From NCBI GenBank assembly GCA_000153445.1, contig CH672400.1:134782-198781 (forward strand): a stretch of DNA of 64,000 bases, written 5' to 3'. Positions 35,058 through 43,680 of this stretch are shown piece by piece; positions within the stretch are counted from its first letter, which is position 1; every line of letters starts with the position of its first letter. The position numbers and the translations under genes are program-made. The stretch is from a gamma proteobacterium HTCC2207 (GTDB taxonomy: Bacteria > Pseudomonadota > Gammaproteobacteria > Pseudomonadales > Porticoccaceae). Under the pieces are notes generated by a model. That model was given only the letters and a program-made list of their open reading frames with translations, made no database searches and was not told the origin of the DNA.

Positions 35058-36013
35058 TGGAACACATAAATCAATGGCAACCCGGCACCAGCATGGCGAT
35101 TCTGCGTCAGCGCAGCCGGGTGCTCTCTGAGCTTCGGAACTTTTTCCAGCAACGCCAGGTAATCGAAGTGGATGTGCCGCTGCTGTCTAGGGCAACAGTC
35201 ACCGATCAAAATATTGACAGTATCCAGGCGCACAATGCAGAGACTGACGCCTACCTTCAGACCTCTCCCGAATATTTTATGAAACGCCTGCTGGCCTCTG
35301 GCAGCGGTGATATCTATAGCCTTGGCAAAGCCTTTCGCGAAGCTGAGAGCGGCCGTCGCCACAACCCTGAATTTACCCTGCTGGAATGGTATCGCTGTGG
35401 TTGGGATGAGCATCAGCTGATGGATGAAGTGGCGGAGCTTATTGCTGTCCTATTACCAGGGATAGCCGTGCGACGCTGTAGTTATGCCGACGTGTTTATC
35501 CAGCACTTGCAGGTTGACCCCCATCTTGTGGATCTAGCGGATCTGCAAAGTCTGGCTGTTGCTACCAGTTCAGAGGCCTGGGCCGAAGAGACTCGTGCCA
35601 ACTGTCTTGATCTATTATTTTCTGTTCTTATCGAGCCGCAACTAGAGGATGGCCTGGTGCTGGTCTATGACTATCCTGCCTGTCAGGCAGCCTTAGCTAA
35701 ATGTGCTGAGGACAGTCAGGGACGTCAGATAAGCCGACGTTTTGAGGGTTTTTTAAACCGTGTTGAGCTGGCCAATGGCTACTGTGAATTGACTGACGCT
35801 GCGGAGCAGGCCGATCGTTTTGCCGAGGATCAGCGTCAGCGCAGGCTGTCGGACAAGGCTGCTGTGACTGCGGATCAACGATTGCTCGCCGCCATGGAGT
35901 CCGGGCTTCCGGAATGCGCTGGTGTGGCGCTGGGTGTGGATCGATTGTTGATGCAACTGCAGGGCGCCGACTCAATTGATCAGGTGATGCCTTTTAGCTG
36001 GGATCGCTGTTAA
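35057..36013 (+). CDS. epmA: EF-P--(R)-beta-lysine ligase (GenX/PoxA)
   Basis: Truncated class II lysyl-tRNA synthetase paralogue that attaches beta-lysine to Lys34 of EF-P. It lacks the N-terminal anticodon-binding domain; 318 residues is normal. Motif 2 (SPEYFMKRLLASGSGDIYSLGKAFREAE, then HNPEFTLLEWYRCG) and motif 3 (PECAGVALGVDRLLM) are visible. It directly follows its substrate gene efp, 68 bases apart. The ribosome binding site is GGAAGG within the 14-bp repeat. Immediately after the stop comes a 19-bp tandem array. Confidence 0.96.
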   Translation: MEHINQWQPGTSMAILRQRSRVLSELRNFFQQRQVIEVDVPLLSRATVTDQNIDSIQAHNAETDAYLQTSPEYFMKRLLASGSGDIYSLGKAFREAESGRRHNPEFTLLEWYRCGWDEHQLMDEVAELIAVLLPGIAVRRCSYADVFIQHLQVDPHLVDLADLQSLAVATSSEAWAEETRANCLDLLFSVLIEPQLEDGLVLVYDYPACQAALAKCAEDSQGRQISRRFEGFLNRVELANGYCELTDAAEQADRFAEDQRQRRLSDKAAVTADQRLLAAMESGLPECAGVALGVDRLLMQLQGADSIDQVMPFSWDRC

Positions 36014-36016
36014 TGT

Positions 36017-36124
36017 CGCTCAGGGCTGTCAATACCGCTCAGGGCTGTCAATACCGCTCAGGGCTGTCAATACCGCTCAGGGCTGTCAATACCGCTCAGG
36101 GCTGTCAATACCGCTCAGGGCTGT
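36017..36124. repeat. 19-bp perfect tandem repeat, 5.7 copies
   Basis: CGCTCAGGGCTGTCAATAC is repeated without mismatch from 36017, 36036, 36055, 36074 and 36093, with a partial sixth copy to 36124. It begins four bases after the epmA stop and fills most of the gap to the convergent cysE copy. Units abut directly, with no spacers. A reading frame of 80 codons passes through the array but only reflects the repeat. Confidence 0.97.
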
Positions 36125-36141
36125 TACCCAAGTTTAAATCC

Positions 36142-36984
36142 TTAGTCGCACTTAAAGTAATGATCCATAGCCTGCGAGGGCTCGTCACAGCGCGTATCAC
36201 CGACCACTGCTGCTGGCACGCCGGCGACCACTGCATGAGCTGGTACGGCTTTTAAGACGACGCTGGATGCAGCGACCATGGCGCCTTCACCCACTTCAAT
36301 ATTGCCGAGTATTTTTGCCCCGGGACCAAGCAGCACGCCTTTGCGAATTTTTGGGTGACGATCTCCTGAGACTTTGCCGGTGCCGCCAAGGGTCACCGAC
36401 TGCATAATCGATACACAGTCCTCGATCACTGCGGTTTCACCGATTACTAGGCCGGTGGCGTGATCGATTAAAATGCCGCTGCCAATAACGGCTGCGGGAT
36501 GAATATCGACAGCAAAGATCAGCGAAATCCGGTATTGCACCAATAGGGCTAAAGATTGACGCTCTTGATTCCAGAGTTGGTGAGCCACGCGATACGCTTG
36601 CAGCGCAAGAAACCCCTTAAAATAGAGGAATGGCGTTAAATACAATGTGCATGCCGAGTCTCGATCAACGGTAGCGGCAATATCCGCGGCCACGGCATCA
36701 ATGATATCTGTTGTCGAAAATGCGCTATCCATTAGTGTTCGCAGCATGGGTTCTGGCACTTCATCGCTGGCGAGTTTGCTGGCCAGATAGTAGCTTAGCG
36801 CGTTGCCGAGACTGCTGTGGCTGATAACTGTCGCGTTAAAGAAGTTTGCCAGTGCGGGTTCGTCAGTCGCTGCAGATTGCGCTTCGCGGCGTATTTGCTG
36901 CCAGACGCCGTCAGGCCCTTTAATTGCGGGCTCTTTTGAAGGGGGTGTCATAGATGCTGTGATCGGTTTATTCATAGACACCAT
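36142..36984 (-). CDS. cysE: Serine O-acetyltransferase (second copy)
   Basis: A second, diverged CysE of 280 residues. The catalytic DIHP and IDHATG sites, VIGETA, TLGGTG and GAKILGN are all intact, so it should be active. It differs from the first copy (26343) by an N-terminal extension (MVSMNKPITASM...) and a longer C-terminal tail ending MDHYFKCD. It begins six bases after the comF stop, in an apparent zapG-comF-cysE run. The pair may be isoforms with different feedback by cysteine. Confidence 0.93.
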   Translation of the reverse strand: MVSMNKPITASMTPPSKEPAIKGPDGVWQQIRREAQSAATDEPALANFFNATVISHSSLGNALSYYLASKLASDEVPEPMLRTLMDSAFSTTDIIDAVAADIAATVDRDSACTLYLTPFLYFKGFLALQAYRVAHQLWNQERQSLALLVQYRISLIFAVDIHPAAVIGSGILIDHATGLVIGETAVIEDCVSIMQSVTLGGTGKVSGDRHPKIRKGVLLGPGAKILGNIEVGEGAMVAASSVVLKAVPAHAVVAGVPAAVVGDTRCDEPSQAMDHYFKCD

Positions 36985-36990
36985 TCTGAG

Positions 36991-37815
36991 TCACCCCGTC
37001 GGATTATTCCAGCTTGTTCTCGCAATACTCCATATATCCACCTGCGCGGCACCCGCTCGCAGTAGGGCCTTGGCAGCACTGTTTGCTGTGGCTCCGGTGG
37101 TTACCACGTCGTCCACAATAGCCACAGATAATCCTTTGAGATCTTTGGCTTCTGCAATAAACGCATTCTTAATGCTGGTCCGACGTTTTTTGGCGCTGAG
37201 TAGGTGCTGATCTTGCCCCTTGAGGATTCGCCTGCAGATATCACTGCGAATCTCTAGCGTTACTTTGTGCTCGCGACGAAGATCAGCTGCAAGTAGATTG
37301 CTGATGATATGGCTTTGGTTAAATCCCCGTTTAGTCATTTTCAGCCAGTGGAGTGGGAGTGGGATAATCGTCTGTGGGCAGGGGAGTTGAGCCTGCTGGT
37401 AGGTTGCTGCTATGTGCTGAGCAAGGATGGCACATAGCTGCTTTATCTCTGTTGTGTAGGGATTGCCTTTGAGTCGCAGAATAATATTATCCACTGGTGC
37501 CTGATAGTGAAACGCCGAGATACAGCGTCTATAGGAGGGGGGGTTCTGTTGACAGTTGCCGCATAGGGCGTTTTTGGGAAGGGCCACGGCGCACCATTGG
37601 CATTGAGTGGTAAGGCGCGGTAGTTCGGCAACACAGTGATAACAAAGGGTGCCAGCAGGAGGTTGCAGCGGCGCGAGGCAAAAACTGCAACTGCTGGGTA
37701 ATAGTCTGTGGCTAAGCTGTTTGAAAAGACTGTCGGTAGCTCGACTGAGCAATGGTAGCACCGCAAACCTCCTTGCTTGCATTGCCTTCAGTAGGCGCTT
37801 AATAAGCCGCGCCAT
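36991..37815 (-). CDS. comF: ComF family phosphoribosyltransferase-like protein
   Basis: A 274-residue ComF-type protein needed in other bacteria for natural DNA uptake. An N-terminal double zinc ribbon is visible (CSFC...CYHC, CQWC...CGNC), followed by a type I phosphoribosyltransferase domain with the PRPP loop VAIVDDVVTTGATANSAAK. The end of the protein (WSIARTSW) is family-typical. It lies between zapG and cysE on the minus strand with gaps of 11 and 6 bases, so they are probably co-transcribed. No other competence gene is nearby. Confidence 0.92.
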   Translation of the reverse strand: MARLIKRLLKAMQARRFAVLPLLSRATDSLFKQLSHRLLPSSCSFCLAPLQPPAGTLCYHCVAELPRLTTQCQWCAVALPKNALCGNCQQNPPSYRRCISAFHYQAPVDNIILRLKGNPYTTEIKQLCAILAQHIAATYQQAQLPCPQTIIPLPLHWLKMTKRGFNQSHIISNLLAADLRREHKVTLEIRSDICRRILKGQDQHLLSAKKRRTSIKNAFIAEAKDLKGLSVAIVDDVVTTGATANSAAKALLRAGAAQVDIWSIARTSWNNPTG

Positions 37816-37826
37816 TGAGGGTCTAT

Positions 37827-38423
37827 TTAGGCGACGCTCTGAGTGGGATCCTTTTCGTCTCCATCTATATTGTCGAGAAAATCTGGAGATGCATCATTTT
37901 CTGCGTTGCCCTCTACTCTGTTCCCGGCTCTGCTCTGTGTTATGTTCTCTGTTTTGCTCTCTGTTAAGTTCTCTGCTTTGTTCTGCTCTGCCTCAGTGAG
38001 ACCATAGTTCTCACTCAGAATACCGCCGGGAACGCTGGGTGCGTAGTCTCGCGGAACTTCGACATCGCTTAGTTCTATCAGTGGGTTGCCATTGGAATCG
38101 AGCAGACCAAAATCACTGCCGCCCGATTTGAGTATTTGGCGCGCTACATCTGGGCTGGCTAGGCGCATGGCTTTCGAGGCGAGGTGCTCGTGGATCTGCC
38201 TATAGCTCTGGGCAATATTGCTGGTTAGATGCGAGGCGGTGATGAAATGCTCGGTAACCTCTTGCTGGTAGCGTTTGAGTTCTTTTTCGCTGGCGGCAAG
38301 TTTCTGTTCGAGGTTGCGCACTGATTTGTCGCCGCTATCTACCTTTTTTGAAAACAGGTGGCCGACGGCAGCTCCGATCAGAAAAAATACTGCTGCAATC
38401 AAAATTACGCTCAAAGTTGTCAA
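37827..38423 (-). CDS. zapG: ZapG (YhcB/DUF1043) inner-membrane protein
   Basis: Cell-envelope and division-associated protein with one N-terminal helix (about 6-24, then HLFSKK) and a cytoplasmic coiled coil; the core EKELKRYQQEVTEHFITASHLTSNIAQSYRQIHEHLA is the YhcB hallmark. At 198 residues it is longer than E. coli YhcB (132) because of an Asn/Glu-rich tail built from loose eight-residue repeats (NKAENLTE, SKTENITQ). Divergent from zapE, the usual arrangement. Confidence 0.9.
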   Translation of the reverse strand: MTTLSVILIAAVFFLIGAAVGHLFSKKVDSGDKSVRNLEQKLAASEKELKRYQQEVTEHFITASHLTSNIAQSYRQIHEHLASKAMRLASPDVARQILKSGGSDFGLLDSNGNPLIELSDVEVPRDYAPSVPGGILSENYGLTEAEQNKAENLTESKTENITQSRAGNRVEGNAENDASPDFLDNIDGDEKDPTQSVA

Positions 38424-38630
38424 TGTGATCTCCCATACTTAATTTGTTACATGCCTTTAGTGTCGCCAATGGTGGTGGTTGAAGCAATGCTTTATTGGCT
38501 AAAGAGGCAACTAATTTTCCTTTTACGCAGCCTCGATGATCGCTGTCGGCTATATAGCCGCATTTATCGGTTGTCTTGCCGCGTCGTGCTGGTTAAAGTC
38601 TCGCTTTAAGCCACGATCCTACCATATTCA

Positions 38631-39728
38631 ATGTTGACCCCAAAGCAACGCTATCAAAATGATCTAGCTCGAGAGAGCTTTGTTGAGGACGCAGCTCAGG
38701 CTCAGGCGGTTGAGAAGCTTGATCAGCTGTGTAGCCGATTAATCAAGCGTAATCAGCGTAAAAAGGCGGGTCTGCTGTCGAAAATACTGCGTCCTGCGCT
38801 GACCCCGGAGAAGGGGCTCTATTTTTGGGGAGGTGTGGGCCGAGGTAAAACCTATCTAATGGATAGCTTTTACGAGAGTCTGCCTTTCGAGCGTAAGATG
38901 AGAATTCACTTTCATCGCTTTATGCGTCGCGTGCATCAGGACTTGGAGCGTCTAAAAGGCCAGGCCAATCCTCTGGAGTTGGTTGCGGACTCTTTAGCCA
39001 AAGAGACTCAAGTGGTCTGCTTTGATGAGTTCTTTGTCAGTGATATCACTGATGCAATGATTTTGGCTCGGCTATTAGAGGGGCTCTTTGAGCGCGGCGT
39101 TACGCTGGTTGCTACATCTAACATAGTTCCAGATCTACTCTACCGTGAAGGCTTGCAGCGACAGCGTTTTTTGCCGGCCATTGACTTGCTTAATCTGCAC
39201 TGTGAGGTAGTCAATGTGGATGGCGGCCAGGACTATCGTCTGCGGGCGTTAGAGCAGGCTGAACTCTATTACTCGCCCTTAGGTGATTTGGCTGATCAGG
39301 CCATAGGGGCAACCTTTAATAGCTTGGTCGCAGTTGAGGGTGAGATTAAATCAGGGGTGGATCTGGATATAGAGGGTCGATTGATTCCTTCAATCAAGGT
39401 TGCCGAGGATATAGTCTGGTTTGATTTCGCGGCAATTTGCGAAGGTCCGCGCAGTCAAAATGATTATATTGAGCTGGCGAGAGAATTTCATTCGGTGATG
39501 ATCAGCGGGGTACCAATCTTTACGCCCGCCAATAATGATGCCGCGCGACGCTTTATTAATCTGGTTGATGAGTTCTATGATCGCAGCGTAAAGTTGGCTG
39601 TAACCGCCGCCGCGCCTCTCTATGAGCTTTATAGTGGTGGCCGTTTGGGGTTCGAATTTCAGCGTACAGAGAGTCGATTGTTAGAAATGCAGAGCCACGA
39701 GTATTTGGCTCGGCCGCACCGCCCTTAA
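38631..39728 (+). CDS. zapE: Cell division protein ZapE (AFG1-like ATPase)
   Basis: AAA+ ATPase that acts on the Z ring in E. coli. Walker A GGVGRGKTYLMD, Walker B VVCFDEFFVSDITDA, and the LFERGVTLVATSNIVPDLLYREGLQR sensor region identify the family. Length 365 fits. The ATG is weakly preceded by any ribosome binding site; 207 bases separate it from divergent zapG. It lies upstream of rplM-rpsI, another conserved neighbourhood in Pseudomonas. Confidence 0.95.
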   Translation: MLTPKQRYQNDLARESFVEDAAQAQAVEKLDQLCSRLIKRNQRKKAGLLSKILRPALTPEKGLYFWGGVGRGKTYLMDSFYESLPFERKMRIHFHRFMRRVHQDLERLKGQANPLELVADSLAKETQVVCFDEFFVSDITDAMILARLLEGLFERGVTLVATSNIVPDLLYREGLQRQRFLPAIDLLNLHCEVVNVDGGQDYRLRALEQAELYYSPLGDLADQAIGATFNSLVAVEGEIKSGVDLDIEGRLIPSIKVAEDIVWFDFAAICEGPRSQNDYIELAREFHSVMISGVPIFTPANNDAARRFINLVDEFYDRSVKLAVTAAAPLYELYSGGRLGFEFQRTESRLLEMQSHEYLARPHRP

Positions 39729-39776
39729 AGGGCCCAATAAAAAACTTACATTTTGATTGCATCGCCTCTTGTAATA

Positions 39777-39811
39777 GGTGCGGGTGATCATTACAATTCG
39801 CACCCTTTTTT
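39777..39811 (+). terminator. Hairpin plus T6 before rplM (zapE terminator or L13 leader element)
   Basis: GGTGCG at 39777-39782 pairs with CGCACC at 39799-39804 across a 16-base loop, followed by C and six T at 39806-39811. It lies 49 bases after zapE and 29 before rplM. It could simply end zapE transcription. If the rplM promoter lies upstream, it could act as an attenuator; E. coli L13 represses its own mRNA. Confidence 0.55.
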
Positions 39812-39839
39812 GGGATCCCCCAAAGCCAGGCAGGAATAG

Positions 39840-40268
39840 ATGAAAACATATAGCGCAAAAATAGAAACAGTAGAACGTGATTGGTTTATCGTAGACGCCG
39901 AGGGTAAAACTCTGGGTCGTTTGGCAGTGGAAATTGCAACTCGCCTGCGCGGTAAGCACAAACCAGAATATACTCCCCACGTAGATACCGGCGATTACAT
40001 CGTTGTTGTTAACGCGGAGAAAATTGGTGTGACTGGCAACAAGGCCACACAGAAAACTTATTACTCTCACACCGGTTATCCCGGTGGTCTGAAGGATATT
40101 ACTTTTGACAAGTTGATTGAGAAAGCGCCTGAGCGTGTTATCCAGTCTGCCGTTAAAGGTATGTTGCCCCGCGGACCACTTGGTCGGGAAATGTTTAGAA
40201 AGCTTAAGGTCTACGTTGGCAGTGCACATCCGCATGCCGCGCAACAGCCTCAAGCTCTAGAACTTTAA
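39840..40268 (+). CDS. rplM: 50S ribosomal protein L13
   Basis: Early-assembly protein of the large subunit. The 142-residue sequence has [48 protein letters not shown]-type blocks with [22 protein letters not shown] and the [13 protein letters not shown] end. AGGA precedes the ATG. It forms an operon with rpsI, 15 bases downstream. Confidence 0.99.
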   Translation: MKTYSAKIETVERDWFIVDAEGKTLGRLAVEIATRLRGKHKPEYTPHVDTGDYIVVVNAEKIGVTGNKATQKTYYSHTGYPGGLKDITFDKLIEKAPERVIQSAVKGMLPRGPLGREMFRKLKVYVGSAHPHAAQQPQALEL

Positions 40269-40283
40269 CGGACAGCGATTATC

Positions 40284-40676
40284 ATGGCAGACACTCAATT
40301 TTACGGCACTGGCCGTCGCAAGACGTCAGCAGCTCGCGTTTTCCTGACTGCAGGAAGCGGCAATATTTCTATTAATGATCGTTCGATCGATGTGTATTTC
40401 GGTCGTGAAGTGGCGCGAATGATTGTTCGCCAGCCATTTGAGATTGTTGATATGGTCAACAAGTTTGATATGAAGATCACTGTCAATGGCGGTGGTAACT
40501 TTGGTCAGGCTGGTGCAATCCGTCACGGTATTGCTCGCGCCTTGCTTCAGTATGATGAAAATCTTCGTTCGCCATTGCGCAAAGCTGGGTTCTTGACCCG
40601 TGATGCGAGACAGGTTGAGCGTAAGAAAGTTGGACTGCACAAGGCACGTAAGCGTCCTCAGTTCTCCAAGCGTTAA
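40284..40676 (+). CDS. rpsI: 30S ribosomal protein S9
   Basis: Small-subunit protein whose basic C-terminal tail reaches the P-site tRNA; the tail here ends [11 protein letters not shown] with the usual terminal arginine. [16 protein letters not shown] and [15 protein letters not shown] are conserved blocks. Length 130 as in E. coli. A strong terminator follows. Confidence 0.99.
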   Translation: MADTQFYGTGRRKTSAARVFLTAGSGNISINDRSIDVYFGREVARMIVRQPFEIVDMVNKFDMKITVNGGGNFGQAGAIRHGIARALLQYDENLRSPLRKAGFLTRDARQVERKKVGLHKARKRPQFSKR

Positions 40677-40695
40677 GTTCAGCGCTAGAAAGATT

Positions 40696-40724
40696 AGCCC
40701 GACTCATCAGTCGGGCTTTTTTTT
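40696..40724 (+). terminator. Strong rho-independent terminator after rpsI
   Basis: AGCCCGACT at 40696-40704 and AGTCGGGCT at 40709-40717 form a perfect nine-base-pair stem with a four-base loop, followed by a run of eight T. It ends the rplM-rpsI operon. Confidence 0.97.
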
Positions 40725-40769
40725 GCCTTAAAAAACAGTGAGTTAACCTTAATCTACCTATCCCCCTTG

Positions 40770-40798
40770 TTGCGTATAAGTCAGTGTTCCGTTAGAAT
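40770..40798 (+). promoter_or_regulatory. Sigma-70-type promoter for the petA operon
   Basis: TTGCGT at 40770-40775 and TAGAAT at 40793-40798 with a 17-base spacer, matching the -35/-10 pattern, 72 bases before the petA ATG and after the rpsI terminator. This is a sequence match only. Confidence 0.55.
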
Positions 40799-40869
40799 GC
40801 GGGGCCATTTTTAATTGCATGCGAATCCGCGTGTTTTAACATCCAATTTTGCTGTTTAGGGAGAACGTC

Positions 40870-41475
40870 ATGACCAATGACGGAGTCAACCATAGTCGTC
40901 GCCGATTCTTACTTGGTGCTACCTCAGTTGTAGGTGGTGCAGGTGTTGTAGGTGCGGCTGTACCATTCGTTTCATCCTGGCAACCCAGTGCCAAAGCTAA
41001 GGCTGCTGGCGCTCCGGTTAAAGTTAATATCTCTAAACTCGAAGTCGGCGGTCGCCTGGTTGTCGAGTGGCGCGGTAAGCCAGTTTATATAGTACGTCGC
41101 ACACCAGAGTCTCTGGCAGCGATCAATGATATTGATAACAGCATTTTACGCGATGCAGACTCAGTAGCGGCGTCGCAGCCTAGCTATGTGAGTGGCTCAG
41201 CCCGAACTCAGGCTGGTCGTGAAGAGTATTTGATCTTGGTCGGTCTCTGTACGCACCTGGGGTGCGCACCAATGTACCGTCCAGATGTAGGAGCAGTTGA
41301 TTTGGGCGGTGACTCTTGGTTGGGTGGTTTCTTCTGCCCTTGCCACGGCTCAAAGTTTGATCTCTCAGGACGAGTTTTTGCTGGCGTTCCGGCGCCAACC
41401 AATTTGGAAGTTCCGCCTCACTCCTATGAGACGGACGACATAGTTATTATCGGAATTGATGCGGAGATTGCGTAA
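40870..41475 (+). CDS. petA: Ubiquinol-cytochrome c reductase iron-sulfur (Rieske) subunit
   Basis: Rieske subunit of the bc1 complex, passing electrons from ubiquinol to cytochrome c1. A twin-arginine signal (HSRRRFLLGAT) and one anchor helix come first; the cluster ligands lie in CTHLGC and CPCHGSKFDLSG. From the ATG at 40870, which has AGGGAGA upstream, the protein has 201 residues; starting at 40849 would move the twin-arginine inward. Its TAA overlaps the next ATG (TAATG). Confidence 0.97.
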   Translation: MTNDGVNHSRRRFLLGATSVVGGAGVVGAAVPFVSSWQPSAKAKAAGAPVKVNISKLEVGGRLVVEWRGKPVYIVRRTPESLAAINDIDNSILRDADSVAASQPSYVSGSARTQAGREEYLILVGLCTHLGCAPMYRPDVGAVDLGGDSWLGGFFCPCHGSKFDLSGRVFAGVPAPTNLEVPPHSYETDDIVIIGIDAEIA

Positions 41476-43511
41476 TGAGTAAAGGAACATCTTTTGCTGA
41501 GTGGTTAGATTCGCGTATGCCTACACTCAAGCGCGAGTGGAATCGGCATATGGCCGAATACTATGCGCCGAAGAATTTTAACTTTTGGTACTACTTCGGC
41601 GTACTGTCGATGGTGGTTCTGGTTATTCAGCTGGTAACCGGCATTTGGTTGCTGATGAGCTACCAGGGTTCTGCTGAACAGGCCTTTGCCTCTGTAGAAT
41701 ATATTATGCGTGATGTGGATATGGGTTGGATTATCCGCTATGCCCACTCCACCGGTGCCTCGGCATTCTTCGTTGTGGTCTACATGCACATGTATCGCGG
41801 CTTGATCTATGGCTCTTATAAAGCGCCTCGCGAGTTGGTGTGGATCTTCGGCATGACTATCTATGTGGCACTGATGGCTGAGGCATTCCTCGGTTATGTA
41901 TTGCCATGGGGTCAGATGTCCTACTGGGGCGCACAGGTGATTATTTCTCTGTTTGGCGCTATTCCAGTGGTGGGTGAAGATGTTGTGCAGTGGATTCGTG
42001 GTGACTATCTGATTTCGGGGATTACTCTAAATCGATTTATGTCTCTGCACGTTGTGGCCATGCCAATCATTCTGATTGCACTGGTGGTCATGCATATCAT
42101 TGCATTGCACGATGTGGGCTCTAACAATCCCGATGGCGTTAGCATCAAGAAGTACAAAGATGAGAAGGGCAACCCGATTGACGGCATTCCATTCTATCCC
42201 TACTTTGTTATTCACGATCTGGTTCCCATTGTGGTGTTCCTGTTCGTGTTCTGCGCGATCCTGTTCTTTATGCCAGAGATGGGCGGTTACTTCTTAGAGT
42301 ACGCCAACTTTGAGATCGCTAACTCCTTGAAGACGCCAGAGCATATTGCGCCGGTTTGGTATTTCACACCTTACTACTCAATGCTTCGTGCAGTGCCCGA
42401 TAAGCTCGGTGGCTTTATCACTATGGCTGCTGCTATCGCGATTCTGTTCGTACTGCCTTGGTTGGATCGCAGTCCAGTGCGCTCTATGCGCTACAAAGGT
42501 AACTTTAGCCGTGGTGCGATTCTGGTGTTTGCTGCGTCCTTTATCCTGCTGGGATATCTGGGTGTTAAAGCGCCAACTGAAGCGCGTACGCTACTGGCTC
42601 AGATATGTACTGTGCTGTACTTCTCTTACTTTATCGGTATCTACTTCTGGACCCGTATAGAGACGACTAGGCCAGAGCCCGATCGCATCACTATGGATGG
42701 TGGAATTGGTATTTGGAAAACCCTGGGCGGCGTCTTGATTGTTGCACTGTTGGTTGTGTTGCCGATTAAAGCTGTAGGCGCCGAGAGTGGCAAGTCATGT
42801 GGAACCATTGATTGTGATGCATTTGAGGCTGATCTTCGCGATCATGCCTCTATGCAGAATGGTGCCCAACTTGCTGTCAACTACTGCATGGGTTGTCACT
42901 CATTCAAGTACTCGCGCTGGGAGCGTGTGGCCAATGATATCGGTATCCCCAATCAGTTGATGCTCGACAATATGGTTTTCTCCGGTCAAAAAATCGGTGA
43001 GCTGATGAAAATCGCCATGACTGAAGATGGCGCTAAAGAGTGGTTTGGTGCAGTGCCGCCGGATTTGACTCTGGTTGCTCGCTCACGTTCGCCAGAGTGG
43101 CTCTACACATACCTGCGCAATTTCTACGCAGACCCAAGCAGACCTTTAGGCGTCAACAATAAAGTATTTAAAGACGTGGGCATGCCCCATGTGTTGCTCG
43201 ATCTGCAGGGTTTACCTGAATGTGCTCCAGGACCTGTAGTGACGGCCAATGGTGGTATTAAGCGTGATCTGTTAACCGGCGAAGATATCCTTGATGATCC
43301 CTGCGGTCGTTTTGATATCAATACTGCAGGCAGTATGACTGCAGAAGAATTTGATGTGGCTATGTATGACTTGGTCAACTTTATGACCTATATTGCAGAG
43401 CCTATGGCAGAAGAGCGTAAGCATATTGGCCGTCTGGTACTTTTATTCCTGCTGCTACTGCTGGTGTTTGTTATGCTGCTCAACCGGGAATACTGGAAAG
43501 GTATTCACTAA
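41475..43511 (+). CDS. Fused cytochrome b / cytochrome c1 of the bc1 complex
   Basis: A single 678-residue frame holds both subunits. Residues 1-410 are cytochrome b with haem-ligand histidines in IIRYAHSTGASAFF and SLHVVAMP, the PWGQMSYWGA segment and the PEHIAPVWYF quinol-site sequence. Residues about 415-436 form a signal-peptide-like helix ending AVGA. Then comes cytochrome c1 with haem motif C471-M-G-C-H475, the PPDLTLVARSRS block and a C-terminal anchor ending LLNREYWKGIH. In Pseudomonas these are separate petB and petC genes. Fused fbcH genes occur in Bradyrhizobium, where the product is cleaved; the internal signal suggests the same here. Confidence 0.95.
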   Translation: MSKGTSFAEWLDSRMPTLKREWNRHMAEYYAPKNFNFWYYFGVLSMVVLVIQLVTGIWLLMSYQGSAEQAFASVEYIMRDVDMGWIIRYAHSTGASAFFVVVYMHMYRGLIYGSYKAPRELVWIFGMTIYVALMAEAFLGYVLPWGQMSYWGAQVIISLFGAIPVVGEDVVQWIRGDYLISGITLNRFMSLHVVAMPIILIALVVMHIIALHDVGSNNPDGVSIKKYKDEKGNPIDGIPFYPYFVIHDLVPIVVFLFVFCAILFFMPEMGGYFLEYANFEIANSLKTPEHIAPVWYFTPYYSMLRAVPDKLGGFITMAAAIAILFVLPWLDRSPVRSMRYKGNFSRGAILVFAASFILLGYLGVKAPTEARTLLAQICTVLYFSYFIGIYFWTRIETTRPEPDRITMDGGIGIWKTLGGVLIVALLVVLPIKAVGAESGKSCGTIDCDAFEADLRDHASMQNGAQLAVNYCMGCHSFKYSRWERVANDIGIPNQLMLDNMVFSGQKIGELMKIAMTEDGAKEWFGAVPPDLTLVARSRSPEWLYTYLRNFYADPSRPLGVNNKVFKDVGMPHVLLDLQGLPECAPGPVVTANGGIKRDLLTGEDILDDPCGRFDINTAGSMTAEEFDVAMYDLVNFMTYIAEPMAEERKHIGRLVLLFLLLLLVFVMLLNREYWKGIH

Positions 43512-43530
43512 GAGCGCTAAAGAGTTCGAC

Positions 43531-43582
43531 AGCCCTTAGCTGAGGCTAGATTAATTTAGAAAATCTAGACCATCTAAGGGCT
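43531..43582. other. Nested inverted repeat between petBC and sspA
   Basis: AGCCCTTAG (43531-43539) pairs with CTAAGGGCT (43574-43582), and inside it CTAGATT (43546-43552) pairs with AATCTAG (43562-43568). The two stems are separated by six- and five-base internal loops. No uridine run follows, so it is either a weak terminator or a folded RNA element ahead of sspA. Confidence 0.7.
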
Positions 43583-43680
43583 ATAGTATTACTCAGGACA
43601 GACCATATAAAGGCATGGATTGTCTATTTGGAGTAGCGATAAGCTACTTCCTAATTTGTTTAAAAAATTGAGAGGTTGCT

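Noticed and set aside
36017-36124. CRISPR array
   Set aside because: Repeats of 19 bp abut with no spacers and no cas genes are near.
36013-36255. 80-codon frame right after epmA
   Set aside because: It translates the 19-bp array in rotating frames and then the end of the antisense cysE; no sign of a real protein.
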